Below are positions 34,002-42,469 of a stretch of 64,000 bases of DNA, in pieces. Position 1 is the first letter of the stretch; each line of letters begins with the position of its first letter. The DNA lies in the NCBI GenBank assembly GCA_016124615.1, contig WGNF01000007.1, forward strand, positions 186,001 through 250,000. Reading direction: 5' to 3'. This DNA is from Paracoccaceae bacterium. Its GTDB lineage: Bacteria > Pseudomonadota > Alphaproteobacteria > Rhodobacterales > Rhodobacteraceae. A program made the position numbers and the translations under genes. Under the pieces are notes generated by a model. That model made no database searches. It was not told the origin of the DNA and worked only from the letters and a program-made list of their open reading frames with translations.

Positions 34002-34700
34002 TCAGGGGGCGATGGAAAAGACCATCGTGACCGAGGCATCCAGCTCGATCTCGCCCTGCGCGACGGGCATCGGCGCCGACTTGGCCATCATCACCGGCGC
34101 CGCCATCATGTAGGGCCGGGTGCTGGCCGACTCGTCGGAAATCGACTGCACCTGACCAAGCTTGACCCCTGCCGCCGCCGCATAAAGCTGCGCCTTGTGC
34201 AGCGCATCGGCCACCGCGGCCTTGCGCGCGTCATCCTGCGCCGGATCGGGATCGGCCAGCCCGAACGACAGCCCGGAAAAGCCGTTGGCGCCATCGCTGA
34301 CCACACCGTCCAGCACCGGCCCCAGATGGTCGAGCGCCCGCACCCGCACGCTGACCGTGCTGGCCGCCTCGAACCCGACGATCTTCGGTGGCCGGGTCGA
34401 GCCCTGCCCCGGATCATCCCAGCGCGGCGAAAGATTGAGGCCCGAGGTCTGCATGTCGCGGTCGTCGATGCCCTCGCCCTTCAGCCGCGCCAACACCCCG
34501 GTCAACCCGGTCGCGACCTTCGCCATCGCGGCCGCACCCGTCGCGGCATCGGCGGTGACCGCCAGGGTGATCGTCGCCATGTCGGGCGCGCGGGTCACTT
34601 TGCCCTCGCCCGAGACGGTGATCGTGGGGGCCAGCGGCTCGGCCGCAAGCATGCCCGGCGCGGCCAGCGCAACCGCCAGAAGAAATACGCCTGATCTCAT
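34002..34700 (-). CDS. SIMPL-domain (DUF541) periplasmic protein
   Basis: The 232-residue protein has a signal peptide (MRSGVFLLAVALAAPGMLAA, cut before EPLAP) followed by a SIMPL/DUF541 domain: TITVSGEGKVTRAPDMATITL at the start and LYAAAAGVKLGQVQSISD in the middle. The C-terminal strand (ASVTMVFSIAP) completes the domain. E. coli YggE and mammalian SIMPL are relatives; the role is unclear, with stress and oxidant links reported for YggE. Confidence 0.88.
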   Translation of the reverse strand: MRSGVFLLAVALAAPGMLAAEPLAPTITVSGEGKVTRAPDMATITLAVTADAATGAAAMAKVATGLTGVLARLKGEGIDDRDMQTSGLNLSPRWDDPGQGSTRPPKIVGFEAASTVSVRVRALDHLGPVLDGVVSDGANGFSGLSFGLADPDPAQDDARKAAVADALHKAQLYAAAAGVKLGQVQSISDESASTRPYMMAAPVMMAKSAPMPVAQGEIELDASVTMVFSIAP

Positions 34701-34860
34701 CCTGAAAATCCCTCCGTTTGCACCAGACTCGGGCGACACGGGGCATCTGGCAAGGAGAATAGCGGGGGATTTCCTTTCCCTCGGCGATTTCCTGCTGTAG
34801 AAAACCGGCAACGTTTGCGCAGCCCTCCCTTGCGCGAAACTCCTGTGCTAGAGCCTAGGA

Positions 34861-37674
34861 ATGAAACCAAGTTTCGCACTCAACCTCAGCCATGAGGGGA
34901 TCGGCCTTCTGCACCGGACGATCCGCGGATGGAGCGTCGTGGGCGAGGTTGCGCTGGATGCGCACGACCTTGGCGGGGCGATGTCGTATCTGCGCTCGAC
35001 CGCGCTCGGGCTGGAGGCGCGCGGGATCACCACCAAGCTGATCCTGCCCGCGTCGCAGGTGCTTTATACGACCGTCACCGCGCCCGGCCCCAGCGCCGCC
35101 AAGCGCCGCGTGCAGATCGCCGCCGCGCTGGAGGGGCAGACCCCCTATGCGGTGGCGGACCTCGTGTTCGACTGGTGCGGCACCGGCAGCACGGTGCAGG
35201 TTGCCGTGGTGGCACGCGAGACGCTGGACGAGGCCGAGCACTTCGCGACCGAGCACCGGTTCAACCCGGTTTCCTTCGTGGCGATCCCCGACAACGGCCA
35301 GTTCGCGGGCGAGCCGTTCTTTGGCCCCGCGCCCAGTGCCGCCACCCTGCTGGCGGGCGACAAGGTCGAGCGGGATCAGGATCCCGTCCGCATCGTCAGC
35401 CGCGCCGCACAGGTTGCGCCGGATGACGTCGCCGTGCCCAAGGGGACGGAACCGGAACCCGCGCCGAGTGCTGCGGCCCCCGAGCCGACCGAACCGGTTC
35501 CGGACGATGTGACGACCGTCGAGGCAGAAGCGCCCGCCGCCGAGGTTGCCGTTGCCGAGACACCGACCGTCGAACTACCCCCGGCGGTCGAACCTGAACC
35601 CGCCGCCGCGGCTGCCCCCGTGGTGGACCCCGCCCCGGTGCCAGAGCCGGAACCCGTTCTGGCCCCGCTGACCCTTCGCGTTGGCGTGACCGAACCGATC
35701 GTGCTGGACGACGAGGCCCCGGTCGTTGAGACCGCCGCGCCCAAGGCCAAGCGTGAAAAGCCCGATGCGGCGGCCACCGAAGACCGCCCGACCCCGACCT
35801 TTTCGACGCGCCGCAACGCGCCTGCGCTCGACCTGGCGGAACCGCAGCCCGACCGTGTGCCGCCCCGGATCGGGGTTCCGCCGCCGCGCGACATGACGCC
35901 GCCGCCAAAGGCTGTCCCGGCGCCCGCGCCGAAATCTCCGGCACCGGCTGCGCCCGCCGTTGGCGTGGCAGCGGCGACCGCGGTGCGGGCCGCGACGATG
36001 CCCGAGGCCGTGCGCGCGGCGCTGGCGGCACAGAGCGCCCGTGGCGGCAACGGGCGCGCCGCCCGCCGCCCGGCCCCCGCGCCGGTCAAGCCTGTCGCCA
36101 AGCCGCCGGTCAAGGTCAAACCCGGACAGGATGCCGAACTGACCCGGTTCCTGCCGCGCAAACCGTCGGTTGCCGAGGCGCCCACCCCGACGGGCGAGCG
36201 GGGCGCGATCCCGCTGCCGCCGCGCCCGACCACCGAAGCCGAAGCGATGACGGTCTTCGGCGAGCGTCGGAAGGCCAAGGAACGCCGCGCGCCGCGCTAC
36301 CTCGGTCTGGTGCTGACGGTGATCCTGCTCGCGCTGCTGGGCGCGGTGGCGCTGTGGTCGACGCTCTATCTGTCGCAGGCGACGCCGCCCAAGCCATCCG
36401 CGACCGAAACCGCCGCGGTGCCCGCCGTGACGCCACCCCCTGCTGCGACGGCGACCCCGGAACCGCAACCGACCGTGACGGCCGCCGCCCCGGCGCCATC
36501 GGTGCCCGACCAGCCCGATACCTCGGCCGATCCGCAGGCGGTGGCCGATATCGCCGACAAGGCGATGGCGGTGCCGGACGCGGCCTCGCTGGGGGCCACC
36601 GATGTGACCGGCGCCGCAGCCGTCGCCGGACCCGAGGTGACGTTGCAGGCCGCGCCCGACGTGGCGCCGCCATCCCGGCCCGACGCGGCGGGCGCCATCG
36701 CGCTCGCCTCGGTCGATCCGCGCCTGACGCCGACCACCATCGCCCTGCTGCCCGGCCCCGGTGCAGACTCGGCCCCGGTCATTCCGGCGCAGCCGCCGGT
36801 GACCCCGGCCGCACTGGCGGCCACGGGCAACGCGACGACTGCGGCGCCTGAACCAACGGGGCCCGCCGCGCCAACGACGCTGGCCGCGGTCGCCCCGCAG
36901 GCCCCGCTCGCCCCGGCGATCACCGCCCCCGCGGCCGAGACGGCCCCGGCGGTTGAGGCCGCGCCTGCGGGAACCGGCCCGGTGGCCGAACCGCCGCCCG
37001 GCGCCGATCCGGCGCTGTCGAAGGTCACGCCGAAACCCCGCCCCGACGCCATCGCGGCGGCCCCCGCACCGGCGGAACCCGCGGCGACCGACGCCGCCCC
37101 GGGCGACACGGGATCCGCCCTCGCCCCCGCCACGGCGACGACCCTGCCCAAGCCGCGCCCGACCACGGGCGTCTTCGCGCCTGACATCACCGGCATCGGC
37201 AGCCCGGCCGCCGATCTGGTCAGCCCGCTGGCCGTTGCCGCCTCGCCCCGCCCGCTCGATCGGCCGAAGGGTCTGGCGCCGACCGTGCAGGCCAGCGCGA
37301 ATACCGGCGTCGCGGCGGCGCTGGCTGCCGCAGGGCCCGCGACGGCCGCACAACCGGCGGCCAAACCCGCCGCCCCCGCCGCGGATTCCGAGCCAGAGCC
37401 GGTCTCTGCGCCGATGCCGGGCCTGCCCAGCAACGCCTCGGTTGCGAAGGAATCCACCGTCAACGGCGCGATCAACCTGAACCGGATCAACCTGATCGGG
37501 GTGTTCGGCACCACCTCTGACCGCAGTGCGCTGGTGCGCATGCCGGGCGGCAAGGTCGTGCGCGTGCAGGTTGGCGATACGCTCGATGGCGGCCGGATCG
37601 CCGCCATCGGCGAGGACACGCTCTACTACGTCAAGAACGGGCAGAACGTGCAGTTGAAGATGCCCAACGGCTGA
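34861..37674 (+). CDS. Large Ala/Pro-rich single-pass protein, GspL/PilM-like N-terminus and PilP/GspC-like C-terminus
   Basis: The 937-residue protein has four parts. (1) Residues about 1-165 resemble the cytoplasmic actin-like domain of GspL/PilM (KPSFALNLSHEGIGLLHRT, AAALEGQTPYAVADLVFDW). (2) A long acidic Pro/Ala linker runs to about 470. (3) One membrane span lies at about 478-500 (YLGLVLTVILLALLGAVALW), preceded by RRKAKERRAPR, which predicts N-in/C-out. (4) A second long Ala/Pro linker leads to a compact C-terminal domain (about 872-937, INLIGVFGTTSDRSALVRMP, VRVQVGDTLDGGRIAAIGED) like the PilP/GspC HR domain. No other secretion or pilus gene is in the window. Domain relations are from pattern recognition only. 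Confidence 0.7.
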   Translation: MKPSFALNLSHEGIGLLHRTIRGWSVVGEVALDAHDLGGAMSYLRSTALGLEARGITTKLILPASQVLYTTVTAPGPSAAKRRVQIAAALEGQTPYAVADLVFDWCGTGSTVQVAVVARETLDEAEHFATEHRFNPVSFVAIPDNGQFAGEPFFGPAPSAATLLAGDKVERDQDPVRIVSRAAQVAPDDVAVPKGTEPEPAPSAAAPEPTEPVPDDVTTVEAEAPAAEVAVAETPTVELPPAVEPEPAAAAAPVVDPAPVPEPEPVLAPLTLRVGVTEPIVLDDEAPVVETAAPKAKREKPDAAATEDRPTPTFSTRRNAPALDLAEPQPDRVPPRIGVPPPRDMTPPPKAVPAPAPKSPAPAAPAVGVAAATAVRAATMPEAVRAALAAQSARGGNGRAARRPAPAPVKPVAKPPVKVKPGQDAELTRFLPRKPSVAEAPTPTGERGAIPLPPRPTTEAEAMTVFGERRKAKERRAPRYLGLVLTVILLALLGAVALWSTLYLSQATPPKPSATETAAVPAVTPPPAATATPEPQPTVTAAAPAPSVPDQPDTSADPQAVADIADKAMAVPDAASLGATDVTGAAAVAGPEVTLQAAPDVAPPSRPDAAGAIALASVDPRLTPTTIALLPGPGADSAPVIPAQPPVTPAALAATGNATTAAPEPTGPAAPTTLAAVAPQAPLAPAITAPAAETAPAVEAAPAGTGPVAEPPPGADPALSKVTPKPRPDAIAAAPAPAEPAATDAAPGDTGSALAPATATTLPKPRPTTGVFAPDITGIGSPAADLVSPLAVAASPRPLDRPKGLAPTVQASANTGVAAALAAAGPATAAQPAAKPAAPAADSEPEPVSAPMPGLPSNASVAKESTVNGAINLNRINLIGVFGTTSDRSALVRMPGGKVVRVQVGDTLDGGRIAAIGEDTLYYVKNGQNVQLKMPNG

Positions 37675-38769
37675 TCAGCTTGCCTTCAGCACGCCACGGT
37701 CGATCTGGTCCTGCTCGATCGACTCGAACAGGGCGCGGAAGTTGCCCTCGCCAAAGCCGTCGTCGCCCTTGCGCTGGATGAACTCGAAGAAGATCGGGCC
37801 GATCACGGTTTTCGAGAAGATTTGCAGCAGGATCTTGGTCTCGCCGCCATCCACGACCCCCTCGCCGTCGATCAGGATGCCGTTCTTCGCCAGTTTCTCG
37901 ATCGGCTCGTCATGGCCCACCACCCGGTCCTTGCTGAGCGTGTAATAGGTCATCGGCGGCTTCGGCATGAACTTGAGCCCGCGCGCGGCGATGGCGTCGG
38001 TTGCGGCGTAGATGTCTTCGGCCCCCACGGCGATGTGCTGGATCCCTTCGCCATTGTAGCGCTTGAGGTATTCGACGATCTGCCCGGTCTCGCCGCGATC
38101 CTCGTTGATCGGAATGCGGATGCGCCCGCAGGGGCTGGTCAGCGCGCGCGAATGCAGGCCGGTGAACTTGCCCGCGATGTCGAAAAAGCGGATCTGCTTG
38201 AAGCCGAAGAGGTCGCCGTAGAACCGGAACCAGGTGTCCATGTTGCCCTTGTGGACGTTGTGGGTCAGGTGGTCGAGGTAGTAGAACCCGACGCCCGCGG
38301 GCTTCGGCGTGGCGACCCAATCGACCTCGGCATCATAGGGGTTGGCGTCGTCATAGCGGTCGGTGAAGTAAAGCAGGCTGCCCCCGATGCCGACGATGGC
38401 GGGCAGATCGAAGACCCGGCCCGCGCCGTCGTAGGGCGTGGCGCCCTTCTCGACCGCGTGGCGATAGGCATGGGCGGCATCCGTCACGCGCCAGCACATC
38501 GACGGCGCGCAGGGGCCGTGTTCGGCGACGAAAGCGGTGCCGTGGCTGCCCGGCTCGGCGTTCAGCACATAGGTAATGTCACCCTGCTGCCAAAGCTCCA
38601 CCGCCTTGGTCTTGTGCCGTGCCGTCAGGGCAAAACCCATGCGGGCAAACAGGTCGCGCAGCACCTGCGGCTCGGGATGGGCAAACTCGACAAACTCGAA
38701 GCCGTCGGTGCCGGCGGGGTTCTGCGGGGTGATCGTGGCCTTGGGGGCCTGATGCGGGAAGGGACCCAT
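37675..38769 (-). CDS. hppD: 4-Hydroxyphenylpyruvate dioxygenase
   Basis: Non-haem iron enzyme of tyrosine catabolism producing homogentisate. The 364-residue protein has two VOC halves; iron ligands appear as His167 (YYLDHLTHNV), His245 (EGIQHIAVGA) and Glu329 (GPIFFEFIQRKGD). The start MGPFPHQAPKATITPQNPAG matches the family. The stop abuts that of the convergent large gene. The divergent Lrp-type gene is probably its regulator. No homogentisate dioxygenase is in the window. Confidence 0.95.
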   Translation of the reverse strand: MGPFPHQAPKATITPQNPAGTDGFEFVEFAHPEPQVLRDLFARMGFALTARHKTKAVELWQQGDITYVLNAEPGSHGTAFVAEHGPCAPSMCWRVTDAAHAYRHAVEKGATPYDGAGRVFDLPAIVGIGGSLLYFTDRYDDANPYDAEVDWVATPKPAGVGFYYLDHLTHNVHKGNMDTWFRFYGDLFGFKQIRFFDIAGKFTGLHSRALTSPCGRIRIPINEDRGETGQIVEYLKRYNGEGIQHIAVGAEDIYAATDAIAARGLKFMPKPPMTYYTLSKDRVVGHDEPIEKLAKNGILIDGEGVVDGGETKILLQIFSKTVIGPIFFEFIQRKGDDGFGEGNFRALFESIEQDQIDRGVLKAS

Positions 38770-38790
38770 GAGCGTTCTCCTGTGCGCGGG

Positions 38791-38839
38791 ATGCGACAAA
38801 GATACGCCACAGCCGTCGCATTTTCCGCGCATTCTGTGG
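38791..38839. promoter_or_regulatory. Two interleaved inverted repeats between hppD and the Lrp-type gene
   Basis: ATGCGAC (38791-38797) pairs with GTCGCAT (38815-38821), and CCACAG (38807-38812) with CTGTGG (38834-38839). Both lie in the 84-135 bp divergent promoter region, a plausible operator for an Lrp/AsnC protein controlling hppD and itself. Confidence 0.5.
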
Positions 38840-38904
38840 CATCATCCGGCAATATGGCGCGGAACTACCGCGCCCTTTTCAAACCTGATGCGAGAACGCC
38901 GCAC

Positions 38905-39360
38905 ATGCTTGACGCCATCGATTCCCGCCTGCTGTCCGAGTTGCAGAAGAACGCCCACCTGACGGCCGAGGCGTTGGGGGAAATCCTGAACCTGTCGCCC
39001 AGCCAGGCCGGGCGGCGACGGCAACGGCTGGAAGCCGAGGGATATATCCTTGGCTATGCCGCCCGCGTCGATCCGCTGCGGGCGGGGCTGGCGGTGCAGG
39101 CCTTCGTGCAGGTGCAGATGGCCAGCCAGTCGCCCGAGGCGGTGCGCGCCTTCGCCACGCTGGTGGCGACCCGGCCCGAGATCGTCAGCGCCTGGACCCT
39201 GACGGGCGAGGCCGACCACCTGCTGCGGGCCTATTGCAGCGATCTGGCCGCGCTGAACCGGCTGATCCATCAGGTGCTGCTGGCCCATCCCGCCGTCGCG
39301 AGGGTGCAAAGCCAGATCGTGATGGATCAGTTCAAACCCGACGCGCCGCTGCCGATCTGA
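38905..39360 (+). CDS. Lrp/AsnC-family transcriptional regulator
   Basis: The 151-residue protein has an N-terminal winged HTH (LDAIDSRLLSELQKNAHLTA, LSPSQAGRRRQRLEAEGYI) and a C-terminal RAM/AsnC ligand domain (VQAFVQVQM, VSAWTLTGEADHLLRAYCSD). It is divergent from hppD and thus a likely regulator of tyrosine degradation. An in-frame ATG at 38854 would add 17 residues; 38905 is preferred because LDAIDSRLL is the usual Lrp N-terminus. Neither start has a strong ribosome site. Confidence 0.9.
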   Translation: MLDAIDSRLLSELQKNAHLTAEALGEILNLSPSQAGRRRQRLEAEGYILGYAARVDPLRAGLAVQAFVQVQMASQSPEAVRAFATLVATRPEIVSAWTLTGEADHLLRAYCSDLAALNRLIHQVLLAHPAVARVQSQIVMDQFKPDAPLPI

Positions 39361-39363
39361 GCC

Positions 39364-40074
39364 TCAATGGCGGCGGAAGGTCAGGTAATGCGGGCTGCGC
39401 CCCTCGCGCAGCGCCTTCTGTTCGTAGCGGGTAGAAAACCAGTCATCCCAAGGGGTTGCGCCATCGCTGACCAGATCGAACCCGGCCCGCGGCACCTCTT
39501 GCCGGGTCTGGCGGACGTAATCCGGGATATCGGTCGCCACGCGGAATTCGGCCCCCGGCGCCAGCACCCGTGCCAGCGGCTTCAGATGCTCGGGCGTCAC
39601 GAAGCGGCGGCGGTGGTGGCGGTGCTTGGGCCAGGGGTCGGGATAGTTCAGAAAGGCTTTCGAAACAGAGGCTTGCGGCAAGACGTCGAACAGGTCGCGG
39701 ACATCGCCCGGATGCACGGCCAGGTTGGTGACCCCGGCGCGGCGGATCTTGCCCAGCAGCATCGCGACCCCGTTCACGAAGGGCTCGCAGCCGATCAGGC
39801 CAATGCCGGGAAAGCGCGCTGCCATATGCACCATATGCTCGCCGCCGCCAAAGCCGATTTCCAGCCACAGCGGCCGGGCATCGCCAAAAAGCTGCGCGGG
39901 ATCAAGGGGATGCCGGTCCGGGTTCTCCTCGCGGCTGACGCCTTTCGGGGCCAGAACGCCCAGGTCTTCGGCCAGATACCCCTTCTGGCTGTCGCGCAGC
40001 GTCTTGCCGTGGCGGCGGCCATAAAAGTTGCGCCAGTCTTTCGCGGGCGCGTCAAGCGGGGTGTCTTCGGTCAT
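39364..40074 (-). CDS. trmB: tRNA (guanine-N7-)-methyltransferase
   Basis: Methylates G46 in tRNA variable loops. The 236-residue protein has the SAM-binding LWLEIGFGGGEHMVHMAARFP (motif I, around 70-90), IGCEPFVNGVAMLL, the TrmB hallmark FLNYPDPWPKHRHHRRRF (around 138-155) and the C-terminal TRYEQKALREGRSPHYL. Complete. Related genomes often carry trmB next to metK; here three genes intervene. Confidence 0.95.
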   Translation of the reverse strand: MTEDTPLDAPAKDWRNFYGRRHGKTLRDSQKGYLAEDLGVLAPKGVSREENPDRHPLDPAQLFGDARPLWLEIGFGGGEHMVHMAARFPGIGLIGCEPFVNGVAMLLGKIRRAGVTNLAVHPGDVRDLFDVLPQASVSKAFLNYPDPWPKHRHHRRRFVTPEHLKPLARVLAPGAEFRVATDIPDYVRQTRQEVPRAGFDLVSDGATPWDDWFSTRYEQKALREGRSPHYLTFRRH

Positions 40075-40167
40075 GGGCTGCGTCCGGTGCGGGATGGGGG
40101 CGTCTAGCCGGGGCCGGGGCGCGCGTCAAGCGCCCCCACCGGCACCCGCGCACAAGCCTTTGGAATG

Positions 40168-40220
40168 GCTTGAAAAACAGGGGACCGTTTTCACACCGAT
40201 TTGGCACCGCTTTCGCACCG
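40168..40220 (-). repeat. Dispersed 11-bp-periodic repeat element, copy C
   Basis: Read on the minus strand, CGGT units end at 40217, 40206, 40195 and 40184 (ACCG on the plus strand), exactly 11 bp apart. They are followed by the same T-rich tail (CGGTCCCCTGTTTTTCAAGCC, 40167-40187 as key positions). It lies between yghU and trmB, in trmB's direction, 94 bp before its start. Confidence 0.85.
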
Positions 40221-40261
40221 CAAACAATGCCGAAACCGCCCCCTCCGCCGCCGCCGCCGCG

Positions 40262-41131
40262 CTATTCGGCGGCGATCTTGTCCTGCGTCATGGTTTCGAA
40301 ATCCGAGGCGTCGTGGCGTTCGTGCAGTTGCAGCGCCGGTTCGCCGTGGGTGCGGTTCACCATGCGGCCGCGCAGCACGGCGGGGCGGGCGTCGACCTCT
40401 TTCGCCCAGCGCTGGACGTGGCTGTAGCTTTCCACGTCGAGGAACGCGCCCGCGTTGTACTGCCGCCCCAGCGCGAGCTGCCCGTACCACGACCAGATCG
40501 CGATGTCGGCGATGGTGTAGTCGTCGCCGGTCATGTAGCGCCGGTCGGCCAGATTGCGGTTCAGCACGTCAAGCTGGCGCTTGGCCTCCATCGCGAAGCG
40601 GTCGATGGCGTATTCGATCTTCATCGGCGCATAGGCGTAGAAATGGCCGAAGCCGCCGCCAAGGTAGGGCGCAGAGCCCATCTGCCAGAACAGCCACGAC
40701 AGCAATTCCGCCCTGAGCGCCGGATCGGCGGGCAGGAAGGCGCCGAACTTTTCGGCCAGATAGAGCAGGATCGCACCGGATTCGAAGATGCGGGTGGGCG
40801 CCTTGGTCGAATGGTCCACCATCGCCGGAATCTTCGAGTTCGGGTTGATCGCCACGAAGCCCGAGCCGAACTGGTCACCCTTGCCGATGCTGATCAGCCA
40901 GGCGTCGTATTCCGCGCCCGCATGGCCCGCCGCCAGCAGTTCTTCCAGCAGCACCGTAACCTTCACCCCGTTCGGCGTGCCCTGCGAATAAAGTTGCAGC
41001 GGGTGCTTGCCGACCGGCAGCACCGCGTCATGCGTGGCCCCGGCGATGGGGCGGTTGATGCTGGCGAAAGCACCGCCGTTTTCCTTGTTCCAGGTCCAGA
41101 CGGTCGGGGGGGTGTAGGGGGTATCAGTCAT
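40262..41131 (-). CDS. yghU: YghU-type glutathione S-transferase family disulfide-bond oxidoreductase
   Basis: The 289-residue protein starts MTDTPYTPPTVWTWNKENGG, the conserved YghU N-terminal extension. It has a thioredoxin-like domain (LQLYSQGTPNGVKVTVLLEELL, NPNSKIPAMVDHS, ESGAILLYLAEKFG) and a helical C-terminal domain (TGDDYTIADIAIWSWYGQL). Relatives bind two glutathiones and act as disulfide reductases or peroxidases. A non-conserved 12-residue extension upstream of 41131 was left out. Confidence 0.9.
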   Translation of the reverse strand: MTDTPYTPPTVWTWNKENGGAFASINRPIAGATHDAVLPVGKHPLQLYSQGTPNGVKVTVLLEELLAAGHAGAEYDAWLISIGKGDQFGSGFVAINPNSKIPAMVDHSTKAPTRIFESGAILLYLAEKFGAFLPADPALRAELLSWLFWQMGSAPYLGGGFGHFYAYAPMKIEYAIDRFAMEAKRQLDVLNRNLADRRYMTGDDYTIADIAIWSWYGQLALGRQYNAGAFLDVESYSHVQRWAKEVDARPAVLRGRMVNRTHGEPALQLHERHDASDFETMTQDKIAAE

Positions 41132-41221
41132 GAAATCCTCGCATGTCGGGTTGCGTGCAGACCGCATGTAGGGTGCGATGCGGCGGAAGAAAGGGCGGCG
41201 AGGAAAGGGTGATCATGGGCG

Positions 41222-41241
41222 ATCCCCGCTGGTGCGGGGAT
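41222..41241 (-). terminator. Hairpin after queF (ATCCCCGC stem)
   Basis: ATCCCCGC-TGGT-GCGGGGAT, an 8-bp perfect stem 16 nt past the queF stop. Its arms are identical to the REP-like element at 30330-30349. No T-run follows, so it may be a REP-type hairpin rather than a true terminator. Confidence 0.45.
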
Positions 41242-41256
41242 GCGGGTAGGGCGCCG

Positions 41257-41718
41257 CTAGCCCCGGCCGCGATAGGGCGGAACGCCCTGATCGGGCAGCC
41301 AGACGCCTTCCGGCGCCGGGCCGGTTTGCCAGAACACGTCGATCGGGATGCCGCCGCGCGGGTACCAGTAGGCGCCGATGCGCAGCCATTCGGGGTCGAG
41401 CAGGTCCACGAGGCGCTTGGCGATGGAGACCGAGCAATCCTCGTGAAACGCGCCGTGGTTGCGGAAGCTGGTCAGGTAGAGCTTCAGCGACTTGCTCTCC
41501 ACCAGCCAGTCGCGGGGGATGTAGTCGATCACGATATGGGCAAAGTCCGGCTGCCCCGTCATCGGGCACAGCGAGGTGAACTCGGGCGCCGTGAAGCGCA
41601 CGAGGTAGCGGGTGCCCCTGTGCGGTGAGGGCACCCGTTCCAGCACCGCCGCCTCGGGGCTTTGCGGCGCGTCTACGGCGTGGCCGAGTTGCGTCAGGCC
41701 GGAGGTGTCGGTGGTCAT
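41257..41718 (-). CDS. queF: NADPH-dependent 7-cyano-7-deazaguanine reductase (preQ0 reductase)
   Basis: Reduces preQ0 to preQ1 in queuosine synthesis. The 153-residue unimodular (type I) enzyme has catalytic Cys51 in [15 protein letters not shown] with Asp58, and the QueF motif [22 protein letters not shown] (about 74-95, with Glu74). The C-terminal [21 protein letters not shown] region is present. No preQ1 riboswitch core is visible in the short upstream gap. Confidence 0.95.
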   Translation of the reverse strand: MTTDTSGLTQLGHAVDAPQSPEAAVLERVPSPHRGTRYLVRFTAPEFTSLCPMTGQPDFAHIVIDYIPRDWLVESKSLKLYLTSFRNHGAFHEDCSVSIAKRLVDLLDPEWLRIGAYWYPRGGIPIDVFWQTGPAPEGVWLPDQGVPPYRGRG

Positions 41719-41796
41719 CGGGAGACATCCTTTTCCGAGAGATGAGCCGCGTTTTCTCGGTCAAGAAACGGCTCCATATCACGTCCACATCGAAGT

Positions 41797-42375
41797 CTAT
41801 TCATCGTTGCCTGGACTCCAGTGCTTCTCGATGCGCCAGCGTTTTCCGCTATCGCCGTCAACGGCAAGTCGCGCGTCAATCAGCTTGATCGCGTCCTCAT
41901 ATTGAGCGTCAGTAAATCTGGTCCAACCCAAGTCCCTCAATCTTGTCCAATCGTTTCGACGATCATTGTTGCTCTCGGAGTCCCGTAGCTTCGTGAGCAA
42001 AATGCGGTCAACCGGCGGATGCACTCGGCCAAGCTTCGACTTAAGCTCTGTATTGATCGGGTTATCGTCGCTCCACAACGCGAGACACAGGGTCTTGAGG
42101 TAGACGTTGATCAGCTTTGCTGCAACGCCGGCCGTCACCTCTGCGCCCGATTCCCGACTTTCGCCTATGATCGTGGATCGCCAATCCGCGTGCTGTTTGT
42201 CGAAATCGTCCGGGTGGGGAAGTTTGTCGATTGATCCGGCAACCGCAACCAGCCCGGGACACGTCTTGAGGACCTTTAGCCCGACCTTGCTTTTGAAGCC
42301 CCGCACGGCCCGCGAAGCGGCCCACGCCGCATACCGAAACCGAATCATTCCATCAACCGCCAGAGTCTCGCACAT
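41797..42375 (-). CDS. Hypothetical protein in a lower-GC island
   Basis: The 192-residue protein starts MCETLAVDGMIRFRYAAW; a GAGGAG 7 nt upstream fixes ATG 42375. It is mainly helical, with visible blocks FRYAAWAASRAVRGF, VTAGVAAKLINVYLKTL, VHPPVDRILLTKLRD and WRIEKHWSPGNDE. I have a vague memory of the AKLINVYLK/HPP(V/I)D pattern in uncharacterised proteins, but no function can be given. Four 60-base rows counted by hand were 60, 52, 48 and 55% GC, well below the surroundings, suggesting recent transfer. Confidence 0.75.
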   Translation of the reverse strand: MCETLAVDGMIRFRYAAWAASRAVRGFKSKVGLKVLKTCPGLVAVAGSIDKLPHPDDFDKQHADWRSTIIGESRESGAEVTAGVAAKLINVYLKTLCLALWSDDNPINTELKSKLGRVHPPVDRILLTKLRDSESNNDRRNDWTRLRDLGWTRFTDAQYEDAIKLIDARLAVDGDSGKRWRIEKHWSPGNDE

Positions 42376-42469
42376 TGCACGTCTCCTCACGTTGGAACCG
42401 ATTACCGTCAGATGTAGCGCAGGAAAGAGCACGCCGCATAGCGCACTACCGGAGCCGTCTCGCGTGTCG

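Noticed and set aside
41719..41796. preQ1 riboswitch upstream of queF
   Set aside because: The gap is short and lacks the C-rich loop and A-rich tail expected for preQ1-I; nothing resembling preQ1-II was seen.
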